Source: DASPKW01 sp038244055 (GTDB lineage Bacteria > Planctomycetota > Phycisphaerae > Tepidisphaerales > Tepidisphaeraceae). Taken from it: a stretch of DNA of 14,469 nt. The position numbers and the translations under genes are program-made. The notes under the pieces are model-generated. The model was not told the DNA's origin and searched no databases. It saw only the letters and a program-made list of their open reading frames with translations. Location: contig JBBRTW010000154.1 in NCBI GenBank assembly GCA_038244055.1, positions 1 to 14,469 of the forward strand, in the 5' to 3' direction. Shown here one piece after another: positions 1 to 6,621 of this stretch; within the stretch, counting starts at the first letter, position 1; each line of letters opens with the position of its first letter.

Positions 1-863
1 ACGCTGGTGAAGGACCACGAAGTGATCGCGTGCTCTTCAGTCCCCGCGGCCTGCGAGCCCGCCGTGAAGCCGACGTACGTCTGGCCATTCCCATCCTGCG
101 CGCCGCTGAAGACCGATTCCAACTCGTTGATCGTCGCGGCCGGGAGATTCAGGATGCGCGTGGTTGGGGTCGCCGTGCCGTCGCCGTAGAAGACCTCCAG
201 CGTATCGTTGTTCGGCCCGTCATTGACGGTGTAAAGAATGCGCATCGTGTGCTGCGCCCCGTTGGACACATCGGCCGCGCCCGAAGCGCCGATGATGACA
301 CCGTTCACGCCGGCCACCGCTGATCCGCCGAGAATGCCGGTGGAATCCACAGGCAGGCCATTCTTGTGAACCGACACCTGCGCCTGGGTGCCAACACCCG
401 CCTGCCCGCCGTTGAAGCTTTGCAGGTCATTCGACTGCCAGGTGTCGATTTCCACGATCAGGCTGTTGGAAATCCCCGAATAGCCCAGGCTCGAAGCGGC
501 AACCGTACCGGTTGCATCCCGGCCGCCGGCGCTGTTTTGAATCAGGAACGCAAAACCATCCGCGCCATTGGTTTTGTTGGTGATCGTGAAACTGAAGGTG
601 GTGTCGAACCCACCCGATACGGTCTGCGGGTCGCCGTAGAAGGCGCTGTTCGCCTGGCTGGTCGCGAGGTCGGCCGTCAACCGCAGTGTCGTGCCGGCCA
701 GCGCCGCGTTGACATTCAGATCGATGGCCGCCGGCGCGGTATCGCTGAAACTCGCTGAGTTAAATGAGGAATAGGTGAAGTCGGCCGCAGCTGGCCTGGG
801 CAGAAGCGCCGCGGCCACGACACCAACCCGGATAGTCCACGCCACGAATGAAATGGGCTTCAT
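1..863 (-). CDS. Secreted L-type lectin-like domain protein (partial, cut by left edge)
   Basis: The frame is open from an ATG at 863 down to base 1, giving 287 residues without a stop; the C-terminus lies outside the window. Residues 1-27 look like a Sec signal peptide: Lys2 and Arg12, then a hydrophobic stretch VGVVAAALL, and cleavage after PAAA at Ala27. The rest reads as one legume-lectin-like (L-type, ConA-fold) domain. It has the carbohydrate-loop motif ADGFAFLIQ (101-109), the metal-site motif VEIDTWQSND (137-146), a central strand HTMRILYTV (205-213), and a closing strand with TYVGFTAGS (262-270) and AITSWSFTS (279-287). In this family the Asp of DG and the E-x-D residues bind Ca/Mn and sugar. 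I infer an extracellular or cell-surface glycan-binding protein, possibly with a PEP-CTERM-type or other sorting tail beyond the edge. A strong ribosome site, AAGGAGG, lies at 868-874. The sugar specificity cannot be read from the sequence. Confidence 0.85.
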   Translation of the reverse strand, partial: MKPISFVAWTIRVGVVAAALLPRPAAADFTYSSFNSASFSDTAPAAIDLNVNAALAGTTLRLTADLATSQANSAFYGDPQTVSGGFDTTFSFTITNKTNGADGFAFLIQNSAGGRDATGTVAASSLGYSGISNSLIVEIDTWQSNDLQSFNGGQAGVGTQAQVSVHKNGLPVDSTGILGGSAVAGVNGVIIGASGAADVSNGAQHTMRILYTVNDGPNNDTLEVFYGDGTATPTTRILNLPAATINELESVFSGAQDGNGQTYVGFTAGSQAAGTEEHAITSWSFTS

Positions 864-867
864 GAGC

Positions 868-874
868 CCTCCTT
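868..874 (-). promoter_or_regulatory. Shine-Dalgarno site of the lectin gene
   Basis: Read on the minus strand this is AAGGAGG, a near-perfect anti-16S match 4 bases before the ATG at 863. It fixes the lectin start. It is the strongest ribosome site in the window; uvrC, kdsD and the serine hydrolase have none that is convincing. Confidence 0.8.
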
Positions 875-904
875 CAAGGGGTAAAGAGTGAGGTCCCCCA
901 TACA

Positions 905-960
905 TGTATAAATAGTTTGTTCTAATCGCAAGTGTTTTTTCGAATTTTTTCAGGGCTTTT
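905..960 (-). promoter_or_regulatory. Candidate lectin promoter with upstream phased A-tracts
   Basis: On the minus strand a -35-like TTGCGA (931-926) is followed after 15 bases by a -10-like TATACA (910-905), about 42 bases before the lectin ATG. Directly upstream of the -35 are three A-tracts (T-tracts on the plus strand) at 935-940, 945-950 and 957-960. Their centres are about 10 and 11 bases apart, which is one helical turn. This is the position and composition of a UP element or intrinsically curved DNA. A 10-base perfect palindrome, ATACATGTAT, overlaps the -10 region at 900-909 and could be an operator. All of this is read by eye; the spacer is shorter than ideal. Confidence 0.4.
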
Positions 961-1123
961 ACGAAGAGGAAGTGAAATTGGGAAAACTTTTCCAATCGCA
1001 ATCCGCATCGGCCGCGCTGATACTACAATTGCGTTGGATCGGCGCTCAAATTGCCGAATATAATCGCACCGCCGATGTGTTCATCTGGTCAGATTCGCCG
1101 CAGTCTCTATATTGCCCTTCGTC

Positions 1124-2626
1124 ATGCCCGACCGCCTTTCCAACCTCCTCGAGAAAGCCAAGGCGCTGCCCAAAGCGCCGGGTGTCTACCTGATGAAAGA
1201 TGACAAGGAGCGCGTCATCTACGTCGGCAAAGCTGCTTCGCTAAAAGATCGCGTCAGTTCTTATTTTCAGCCATCGGCCGATCTCGAGTTGCGCAAGGCC
1301 GGGCTGCTCGATGATGTCGTCGATTTCGAAATCCTCCAGACCGAATCTGAAGTCGAAGCACTGCTGACCGAGAACCGCCTGATCAAAGACCTCCACCCGC
1401 GCTACAACGCCCGGCTGATGGATGACAAGACCTTCCCCTACCTCATGGTCACCACCGGCGATGATTTCCCCGGCATCTACGTCACCCGGCAGCCGCGCAC
1501 CGAAGGGGTGAAGCTTTATGGCCCCTTCACCAGTGTCTACCAGCTCAAGGAGGCGGTGACGCTCCTTCAGAAGGCGTTCAAATTCCGCACCTGCCACCTC
1601 GACATTCTGGAATCCGACCCCAAGCGCCGGTTTTTTCGACCCTGTCTCCTCTACGCCATCAAGCAATGCACCGCCCCCTGCGCCGCCAAGATCCCTCGCG
1701 AAGCGTACGCCGAGGACATCCGCAATCTGATGCGCTTCCTCGATGGCAATCGCGAATCGGTCCTCAAGGATCTCGACAAGCAGATGCGCGAGGCTTCGGA
1801 AAATCTGCATTTCGAACGCGCCGCCCGACTGCGCGATGAGATCAAGGCCCTGCAAGCGCTCGGCCAGCGCGCCAGTAAGGGCACCGAGCAGTTCTGGCAA
1901 CCCGAGGCGTTCGTTTCCAACCCGCGCGAGGCGGTGGCCGAACTGCAGCAGGCGCTGGATCTGGCCGAGCCGCCGCGGATTATCGAGGGAATCGACATCG
2001 CCCACCTCCAGGGAGGCGAGATGGTCGGCTCGCTGGTCTGCTTCATCGATGGAGTTCCTTTCAAAGACTGCTACCGCCGCTTTAAGATCAAGCATGGCCA
2101 GGGGAACAATGACTTCCTCTCCATCCAGGAAGTCGTCTCGCGCCGCTACCGCGAGGCCGGGCAGAACAATGAACTCTTCCCCGACCTGATCCTGATCGAC
2201 GGCGGTATCGGCCAGCTCAATGCCGCCATGGACGTTTTCAAGACCATGGAGCAGCGCCCGCCCCAGGTCATCTCACTGGCCAAGAAAGAGGAACTGGTTT
2301 ACCTCCATGGAATTGAAGCGCCGTTCCGCCTCAAGCGCAATCATCTCGGCCTGAAGATGCTGCAATACATCCGCGATGAGGCCCACCGCTTCGCGCAGCA
2401 TTACCACCACATTCTTCGTCGCAAGGCCCAGTTGGAGGAGGATGTGAAACAAGGCCGCCGGCCGCCGCGGAAGAAGAAGGCCAAGCCCGCGCCAATCTCC
2501 ACGCTGGAGGCCGACCTGCTTCATCCGCCTGGTGCGCCTGCCCTTCCACCCGAACTCCCTGCCGATACGGGCCCGGCTGAAATTGCGCCAACTGAGATTC
2601 CCCCGCCCGATGCGGCCACTCGATGA
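1124..2626 (+). CDS. uvrC: UvrABC excinuclease subunit C lacking the C-terminal HhH domain
   Basis: UvrC makes the two incisions around a lesion during nucleotide excision repair in the cytoplasm. From ATG 1124 it has 500 residues; TTG 1112 would add four. Domains in order: GIY-YIG nuclease with GVY (20-22), YVG (33-35), Glu83 and Asn95, for the 3' incision; a four-cysteine motif at Cys157, 174, 182 and 186, matching the iron-sulfur cluster ligands of UvrC; a UVR/UvrB-contact helix pair around 213-247 (NLHFERAARLRDEI); and the RNase-H-like nuclease for the 5' incision, with Asp291 (GIDIAHLQG), Asp359 (LILIDGG) and His421 (IRDEAHRFA). Proteobacterial UvrC is about 610 residues and ends in two helix-hairpin-helix motifs. 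Here the sequence after His421 leaves the family at about residue 432 and ends in a basic PPRKKKAK patch and a Pro/Ala-rich tail. No HhH is found downstream in any frame. No clear Shine-Dalgarno precedes the ATG. Confidence 0.95.
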   Translation: MPDRLSNLLEKAKALPKAPGVYLMKDDKERVIYVGKAASLKDRVSSYFQPSADLELRKAGLLDDVVDFEILQTESEVEALLTENRLIKDLHPRYNARLMDDKTFPYLMVTTGDDFPGIYVTRQPRTEGVKLYGPFTSVYQLKEAVTLLQKAFKFRTCHLDILESDPKRRFFRPCLLYAIKQCTAPCAAKIPREAYAEDIRNLMRFLDGNRESVLKDLDKQMREASENLHFERAARLRDEIKALQALGQRASKGTEQFWQPEAFVSNPREAVAELQQALDLAEPPRIIEGIDIAHLQGGEMVGSLVCFIDGVPFKDCYRRFKIKHGQGNNDFLSIQEVVSRRYREAGQNNELFPDLILIDGGIGQLNAAMDVFKTMEQRPPQVISLAKKEELVYLHGIEAPFRLKRNHLGLKMLQYIRDEAHRFAQHYHHILRRKAQLEEDVKQGRRPPRKKKAKPAPISTLEADLLHPPGAPALPPELPADTGPAEIAPTEIPPPDAATR

Positions 2627-2885
2627 CGCACATCATGCGCTTCTCGGCACCCGGCGCGCTCAATTGAGGTCATCGATCATGGCATCTCATTTGCCGAATC
2701 GTTCATGCGGCGCTCCGCGATGCGCCCCAACTCCATTCGCCGAATCAACTTGGAGCGGCCGACAACACATATTGATCGAAATCCACGTTTTTCCTCGGGA
2801 AAACCCGCATCTTTTCGCATTTTTGTCTGGACGATTTCAGCCTGGCCGGGTATTCTTCCCGCTTCGGATTTACATGACCCCTCCG

Positions 2886-2919
2886 GAGCCCTGTCGCACG
2901 CCCTCCAGCGGCAGGGCTC
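2886..2919. terminator. Hairpin, weak candidate terminator
   Basis: GAGCCCTG at 2886-2893 pairs perfectly with CAGGGCTC at 2912-2919 across an 18-base loop. On the plus strand it is followed by TCTTCTTCTG, a poor T-run. The site is 260 bases past the uvrC stop and about 65 bases past the lipoprotein stop on the other strand. The long loop and weak T-run make intrinsic termination uncertain. Confidence 0.3.
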
Positions 2920-2932
2920 TTCTTCTGCGCTT

Positions 2933-2970
2933 GTGGTGCGGCCGTCCCGGCGGCGGGACGCCCGCGCCAC
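2933..2970. repeat. Back-to-back pair of a REP-like palindromic element
   Basis: The left half (2933-2950) and the reverse complement of the right half (2953-2970) agree at 15 of 18 positions, both starting GTGG and running into CGTCCCG. Inside each half the core can fold by itself: GGCCGTCCCGG in the left half, and GGGCGTCCCGC read in reverse in the right half. A related inverted pair is at 12553-12576 and 12638-12661. The pair starts 14 bases beyond the lipoprotein stop and could act as its transcript-end hairpin. No T-run follows. Confidence 0.65.
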
Positions 2971-2983
2971 AACTCCTTCGAAC

Positions 2984-3556
2984 TCACCGATTCTCAAATG
3001 ACTTGGCGAGTTTATCCAGATCGAGGTTAGAGCCATTGAGCAGTTTGGTCGCGACGATCGGCTTGGCCCACATGGAGACATCGTCGAACTTCTCGGTGAC
3101 GAGTTTTTCCATTTGCGTCGCGGTGGCGACATCGGCGAAACCGGCGTAGCCGCCATCGAGGCCGGTCGCGGTCAGTGTGTCACCGTCCACAGAAACCCTG
3201 GCGATCATATATCCCTTAGTGCGCTTCTCGGGCGCTGCGCCGACCAAGGCGATGGGCTGTAGAGTGATCATCTGCTGGCCTTTCACCGGCGTCAGCCAGG
3301 CTTTGTACACCTCGCGATACTTGGGAACCGGCGCGGAAGTATCGCCGGTGTAGCACATGATGTCGGCCACGTAGGTATGCGCATCCCACGGCCGGAGGAT
3401 CACAACGTTCGTCTGCCCCGCATCGGCCCAGGACCAGGCGCCGACGAGTTTCGGATCGACGCTGGCTTTCTCAGGGTCTCCCAGGGGAACGGGCAGGCAA
3501 CCGAGAACAAGCAATCCCAAAACCGCCACAATCGTGATACCGGTGAATCGTTTCAT
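2984..3556 (-). CDS. Small lipoprotein of unknown function
   Basis: The start is the ATG at 3556, preceded by GGAG six bases upstream; a TTG four codons earlier overlaps that ribosome site and is less likely. The 190-residue product begins MKRFTGITIVAVLGLLVLGC, a lipoprotein signal with lipobox LVLGC, so Cys20 should be lipidated after signal peptidase II cleavage. The next residues are LPVPLG with no Asp at +2. The mature part starts with a lipocalin-like segment, DPKLVGAWSWADAG, which is a typical opening of small beta-rich lipoproteins in planctomycetes and Bacteroidetes. It ends in a charged helix DLDKLAKSFENR. I do not recognise the family and cannot name a ligand. It is alone on its strand, between the convergent uvrC and the serine hydrolase upstream. 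Confidence 0.8.
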   Translation of the reverse strand: MKRFTGITIVAVLGLLVLGCLPVPLGDPEKASVDPKLVGAWSWADAGQTNVVILRPWDAHTYVADIMCYTGDTSAPVPKYREVYKAWLTPVKGQQMITLQPIALVGAAPEKRTKGYMIARVSVDGDTLTATGLDGGYAGFADVATATQMEKLVTEKFDDVSMWAKPIVATKLLNGSNLDLDKLAKSFENR

Positions 3557-3593
3557 GGTGAGCTCCAAGTGAATGCCGAATAGCGTCTTACCC

Positions 3594-3615
3594 CCTCTCC
3601 TGTACTCGGGAGAGG
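3594..3615. repeat. Short palindrome after the serine hydrolase gene
   Basis: CCTCTCC at 3594-3600 pairs perfectly with GGAGAGG at 3609-3615 over an 8-base loop (TGTACTCG). It lies between the serine hydrolase stop (3695) and the lipoprotein start (3556), both on the minus strand. No T-run follows on either strand. It may be another copy of a dispersed palindrome or part of the lipoprotein leader. Confidence 0.4.
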
Positions 3616-3694
3616 ATACCAGATCATTTCAGCATGACCTGCCCAGATTCTATCCACGGAAATTAGCGAACGCAAACATATTTCCATGCCCCGT

Positions 3695-5794
3695 TCAGGG
3701 GTATTTCTCAATCATCATCCGCCGCACGCAAAACGCATCGTTCTCCTTCCGCCCTGAAAACACCATCGGTATCGTCAATCCATCGGCCGACATCCACTTC
3801 GTCGGCAGGCGATACCCATGTGTCTCCCCCAAACCCCAATCAGGCGTCGAGAATGCCATACTCCACGGCCCCCAGGGCTGCGGCGCATCGTAGAGCCCCC
3901 ACCCCTTGCCGTGCCCGAATCCCATCGCCAGCAGATATCGCCCCAGTCCCTTGTCGTAGGCCACATCCACGCGCTCGCAGTGTTCGGGATAGGCCAGAGT
4001 CCCGCCGCGCTCGCCGAGTTGGCTCGACCAGATCGCCTGTCCGCCCTGATCCAGCCGCACGAAATACTCGTAAGCCTCCTTCTCCTTCACGCGCCCCTTC
4101 GGAACCCGCGCCAACGCGATCCGATCATACGGCTCATACGCGATGGGACCATCCTGCGAATAAACGTAGACAAATTCATCCCGCGCGCCCTCGTAATTCT
4201 TCCCGAAATTCAAAAACGCCGGGCAGCCGAAACTCTCTTCGAACTTCATTCCCCAGGTCCAGGTCTTGCCGCGATCGGCCGACCAGGCCAGTGTCGCATT
4301 GCGCGTGTTTCGCACCCACATATACAACACACCATCCACCATCAACATCCCGCTCGCCTTGGGCCCATTCGCCCCGCCGCCGGTCCGCTCGGCCGATTCC
4401 GATCGCAAATTGACCCCGCGAAAATCCCCCGGCCCGCCTTCGATCCGCGCCAGGCCCTGCGATAATTTCTTCTCCACGAACGGCTCGAACCCCCTGCCAT
4501 CGCCATACGAGGTATAGATCGCATCATCATCTCCCCAAGTCATCGGCCAATTATCGCTATCCGGAGCCGCGCGAACGATCTTTTCCGGCGAATCGAACGA
4601 CACTTTCCGGATTACATCGCTCGGCGGAATCGGATCGGTGACGGCCAGAACCGCCGGCTCAAACAAATGCTTCTCGGCCGCCTCCCAGAAGCTCTCCTTG
4701 TCGGCCGGGGCCATCAATGTGCCATTCCGCACCACAATCAAATCCAGCGAGGGCACGATCAGCATCATCTGATGCCCCGCCCCGCCCCCGGCCATGGCAT
4801 CGCGCGGTATCTTCGTCCAGGTCTTATCGATATTCGTGTACCACCCCAGCACCTTGTACGGGCTGGCCTTGCCATTACCGACCTCGACATGCGGCGCGGC
4901 ATCGTAGCGCATCACCCGATCCACGATGGCGGCATCCAATACCTGTTTCCCTTCCCAGTCGCCCCTTCGCAGCATCAACCGCCCCACCCGCGCCGCCGAC
5001 CGAATCGTGAACGCCCCGCCGCCCCAGTTGGCGATCAGATCGAGGTCATTGACGCGGTAAACCTTGCCATACCCGGCCGACCAGTCTCCATCGGCCACCC
5101 CGATCGGCCGCATAATCCGCTCGGCCAGCAGCGAGCGCACATCCTTCTGCTTCGCATTGCCTTTCACCAGCGCGGCCGTGATCGTGTACGACAGCATCGC
5201 CATCCCCGGATTGCTGTAGGAGATTTTCTCACCCGGCTCATAAATCACCGGCGTCTGATCGCGCGAAATCGTGAAGGGGTCCGGCTCGCGCCGCCAGAAC
5301 GCGCCCTTCCAGCCGGGCAGTTTTTCATGAGGCAGGCCGCCGACTTTATCTTCCGCGTCTTCGAGGCCTGAAGAATGAGTGGCGAGTTGGCCGACGGTGA
5401 TCCTGGACTTGCGCGGATCGGCTTTCCACTCCGGAATGAAATCGCACGCCTTGTCCTCGGGTTTGATGAGCCCATCCTGCATCGTCACCGCCAGGGACAT
5501 CCCACCGATGAGCGATTTTGCGAGGGAGGCGGTGCCGTTCTTCGTGTTGGCGGTGGTCCCCTGGGCGTACCACTCCATGACCACGCGATCATTTCGAATG
5601 ATCATGAGCGCCCTGGTGCCGCGTTTTTCGAGATCGGCGCGGAGGGCTTCGAGTTTTTGGGCCGACATGCCGACGGCTTCTGGTTTTTCCGATTGCCAGT
5701 CGAATCCCCTTTCTTCGGCCCTGACTGAAACAGCCGCCATGACGGCGAACAGGGATATTGAAATCAGAATCGTTGCATATTGCCCGCGCATCAT
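3695..5794 (-). CDS. Secreted class-C-like serine hydrolase fused to a DUF4185-like domain
   Basis: I start it at ATG 5794 (699 residues), because the signal peptide MMRGQYATILISISLFAVMAAVSVRA follows directly, cut before EERG; an upstream TTG at 5863 would bury it. Residues about 31-377 are a beta-lactamase/penicillin-binding-protein-like serine hydrolase: nucleophile motif SLAK (Ser90, Lys93), YSN (193-195), and GGGAGHQ (His341) in place of the KTG box. Members of this fold act as esterases, peptidases or amidases. Residues about 394-699 start DNWPMTWGDDDAIYTSYGDG and hold NFGKNY, VYVYSQDGP and WGLYDAPQPWGPW, which resemble the beta-propeller-like DUF4185 family; one branch of DUF4185 has endo-arabinanase activity (GH183). 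I infer an extracytoplasmic enzyme on carbohydrate or ester substrates; the substrate is unknown. A TATACT lies three bases before the first ATG and there is no ribosome site. Confidence 0.85.
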   Translation of the reverse strand: MMRGQYATILISISLFAVMAAVSVRAEERGFDWQSEKPEAVGMSAQKLEALRADLEKRGTRALMIIRNDRVVMEWYAQGTTANTKNGTASLAKSLIGGMSLAVTMQDGLIKPEDKACDFIPEWKADPRKSRITVGQLATHSSGLEDAEDKVGGLPHEKLPGWKGAFWRREPDPFTISRDQTPVIYEPGEKISYSNPGMAMLSYTITAALVKGNAKQKDVRSLLAERIMRPIGVADGDWSAGYGKVYRVNDLDLIANWGGGAFTIRSAARVGRLMLRRGDWEGKQVLDAAIVDRVMRYDAAPHVEVGNGKASPYKVLGWYTNIDKTWTKIPRDAMAGGGAGHQMMLIVPSLDLIVVRNGTLMAPADKESFWEAAEKHLFEPAVLAVTDPIPPSDVIRKVSFDSPEKIVRAAPDSDNWPMTWGDDDAIYTSYGDGRGFEPFVEKKLSQGLARIEGGPGDFRGVNLRSESAERTGGGANGPKASGMLMVDGVLYMWVRNTRNATLAWSADRGKTWTWGMKFEESFGCPAFLNFGKNYEGARDEFVYVYSQDGPIAYEPYDRIALARVPKGRVKEKEAYEYFVRLDQGGQAIWSSQLGERGGTLAYPEHCERVDVAYDKGLGRYLLAMGFGHGKGWGLYDAPQPWGPWSMAFSTPDWGLGETHGYRLPTKWMSADGLTIPMVFSGRKENDAFCVRRMMIEKYP

Positions 5795-5797
5795 TCC

Positions 5798-5803
5798 AGT
5801 ATA
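5798..5803 (-). promoter_or_regulatory. -10-like hexamer abutting the serine hydrolase start
   Basis: TATACT on the minus strand is followed by GGA and then ATGATG. Transcription about seven bases downstream would begin at the second ATG (5791), giving a leaderless message. No good -35 is seen 15-18 bases upstream, so this is only suggestive. Confidence 0.3.
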
Positions 5804-5848
5804 CCGCGCGATTCGATTAACATTCTCGCCCGGCGTCGGGAGATAGGC

Positions 5849-5854
5849 TACAAT
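5849..5854 (+). promoter_or_regulatory. Candidate -10 of the two-gene unit
   Basis: TACAAT, preceded by C, lies 39 bases before the ATG at 5894. The same CTACAAT heptamer occurs ahead of scpA (12745-12751) and uvrC (1023-1029). No matching -35 is visible. Confidence 0.4.
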
Positions 5855-5893
5855 TCGCCGCAAGACTATTCCGAATCCAGTGGAGCATCACCA

Positions 5894-6223
5894 ATGAAGG
5901 AGCATCGCCTGATCGACGCACGAAGCCGCGCATTCGGACATGCCATTGCGCGGAAACTCGCGGCCGATCCGTCGCTCATCCAACTTGCCCTCGGCAATCT
6001 GGATCGCTGGCTGGCAGACTGCGCCCCGGCATCCCGATCGACCTTGGAAGAGTGGCGGCAGGCGCTTGAGGGTCCCATGCAATTGGTTGTCGGGCTGCTC
6101 ACCAGTGATGACGAGCGGTCTACGCGCCTGCGGCAATCGAATGCCTTCGCCGGCGCGTTGACCACCGCCGAACGCAATGAAATTTTACTTCGATTTCATG
6201 CCTATGACCAAGCCTCAGCTTGA
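5894..6223 (+). CDS. Small helical protein, putative partner of a DUF6036-type nucleotidyltransferase
   Basis: ATG 5894 is preceded by GGAG at 5882-5885, eight bases upstream, and gives 109 residues. The protein is mostly helical and charged: it opens MKEHRLIDARSRAFGHAIARKL, has DPSLIQLALGNLDRW, then a Trp-containing segment EEWRQALEG, and ends with SDDERSTRLRQSNAFAGALT and a helix ERNEILLRFHAYDQ. There is no signal peptide. From memory, proteins of this layout are commonly encoded directly upstream of DUF6036 nucleotidyltransferases, a pairing that looks like a toxin-antitoxin module with this member as the putative antitoxin. Its 3' end overlaps the next gene by 20 bases, which fits translational coupling. 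The gene itself appears complete although its partner is broken. The function is inferred, not shown. Confidence 0.75.
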   Translation: MKEHRLIDARSRAFGHAIARKLAADPSLIQLALGNLDRWLADCAPASRSTLEEWRQALEGPMQLVVGLLTSDDERSTRLRQSNAFAGALTTAERNEILLRFHAYDQASA

Positions 6224-6488
6224 ACATGTTATCCGCGCGGCGGCCGCCACTGCGAACGTCAGTGAGGTCGTCATCATTGGTAGCCAGTCGATTCTGGCGT
6301 CATTTCCAGATGCGCCTGCGGAATTAACAGAGTCTATTGAAGCGGACATTTTTCCAAAGAACGAACCCGCACGCTCCATCGTGATCGATGGAGCCATTGG
6401 CGAACTTTCTCTCTTTCATCAGAACAAACTAACGGCTGGTCATAGGGAGCCAGTCGATCCTGGCGACCTTTCCCAATGCGCGCCATGA
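6204..6488 (+). pseudogene. Truncated DUF6036-type nucleotidyltransferase
   Basis: The reading frame starts at ATG 6204, inside the end of the 109-residue gene, and gives 94 residues. Residues 1 to about 72 are a good match to the N-terminal half of DUF6036-type nucleotidyltransferases: TKPQLEHVIRAA, then the GS nucleotidyltransferase motif VVIIGSQSIL (23-31), FPDAPAEL, and the acidic metal motif EADIFP (46-51), followed by IDGAIGELSLFH (61-72). The family then normally continues with a conserved Phe-Gly-Tyr-Tyr segment and another 100 or so residues. Here it changes at about base 6420 into an unrelated 22-residue tail ending at a TGA. No later piece of the gene is visible in any frame up to 6621. 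The catalytic motif is present but the domain is incomplete, so I call it a remnant of a deleted gene. Confidence 0.7.
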
Positions 6489-6522
6489 CCGCTCCACGTC
6501 CCCATTGCCGATCGACAAGAAG

Positions 6523-6583
6523 GGGTCGGGAGCCGGGGAACGGCTGTCCACTATTTAACAGCTCGGTGTCCGGCTCCCGACCC
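6523..6583. repeat. Large perfect hairpin, likely dispersed palindromic repeat
   Basis: GGGTCGGGAGCCGG at 6523-6536 pairs without mismatch with CCGGCTCCCGACCC at 6570-6583. The 33-base loop contains a second small stem, GCTGT (6543-6547) with ACAGC (6558-6562), around an AT-rich CCACTATTTA. It lies between the convergent truncated nucleotidyltransferase and the stop of the OstA-like gene, so it could end both transcripts, although no T-run follows beyond CTTCTT on the minus strand. Its compound structure suggests a mobile palindromic element that may be repeated elsewhere in the genome. Confidence 0.7.
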
Positions 6584-6621
6584 TGTGCAGCGCCATTCCC
6601 AAAAATCCGCCGGCTTCCCAT

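Larger units (their letters stand above)
864..1123. other. Divergent intergenic region between the lectin gene and uvrC
   Basis: This stretch is AT-rich compared with its flanks and holds no gene. Besides the lectin promoter it contains an interrupted palindrome at 977-996 (ATTGG-GAAAA-C-TTTT-CCAAT), two plus-strand -10-like hexamers, TACAAT at 1024-1029 and TATAAT at 1059-1064, and a TATATT at 1108-1113 only ten bases before the uvrC ATG. TTGGAT at 1034-1039 lies 19 bases before TATAAT and is a poor -35. The palindrome could be a regulator site for uvrC; I cannot tie it to a known repressor. Confidence 0.4.
2627..2983. other. Gene-free region with hairpins after uvrC
   Basis: No reading frame here looks coding; those that are open are overlapped by the real flanking genes or have no family signal. 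The region holds a 10-base palindrome CTCAATTGAG (2660-2669), a small stem TTTTCC/GGAAAA (2789-2794 with 2798-2803), and the two larger hairpins listed separately. It separates uvrC from the convergent lipoprotein gene, so both transcripts should end in it. Confidence 0.5.

Noticed and set aside
1241..2095. Minus-strand open frame of 284 codons
   Set aside because: It is the antisense shadow of uvrC, whose catalytic motifs are intact on the plus strand.
2933..2970. Intrinsic terminator of the lipoprotein gene
   Set aside because: The hairpin is strong but no T-run follows, and related sequence recurs at 12.6 kb between divergent gene starts, which is not a terminator position. I list it as a repeat.
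2677..3156. Minus-strand open frame of 159 codons overlapping the lipoprotein gene end
   Set aside because: Composition is Arg/Ser-rich without family signal, and it overlaps the lipoprotein gene in another frame and the hairpin region.
6489..6621. Missing 3' half of the nucleotidyltransferase in another frame
   Set aside because: None of the frames shows the conserved segment that normally follows FH in this family.
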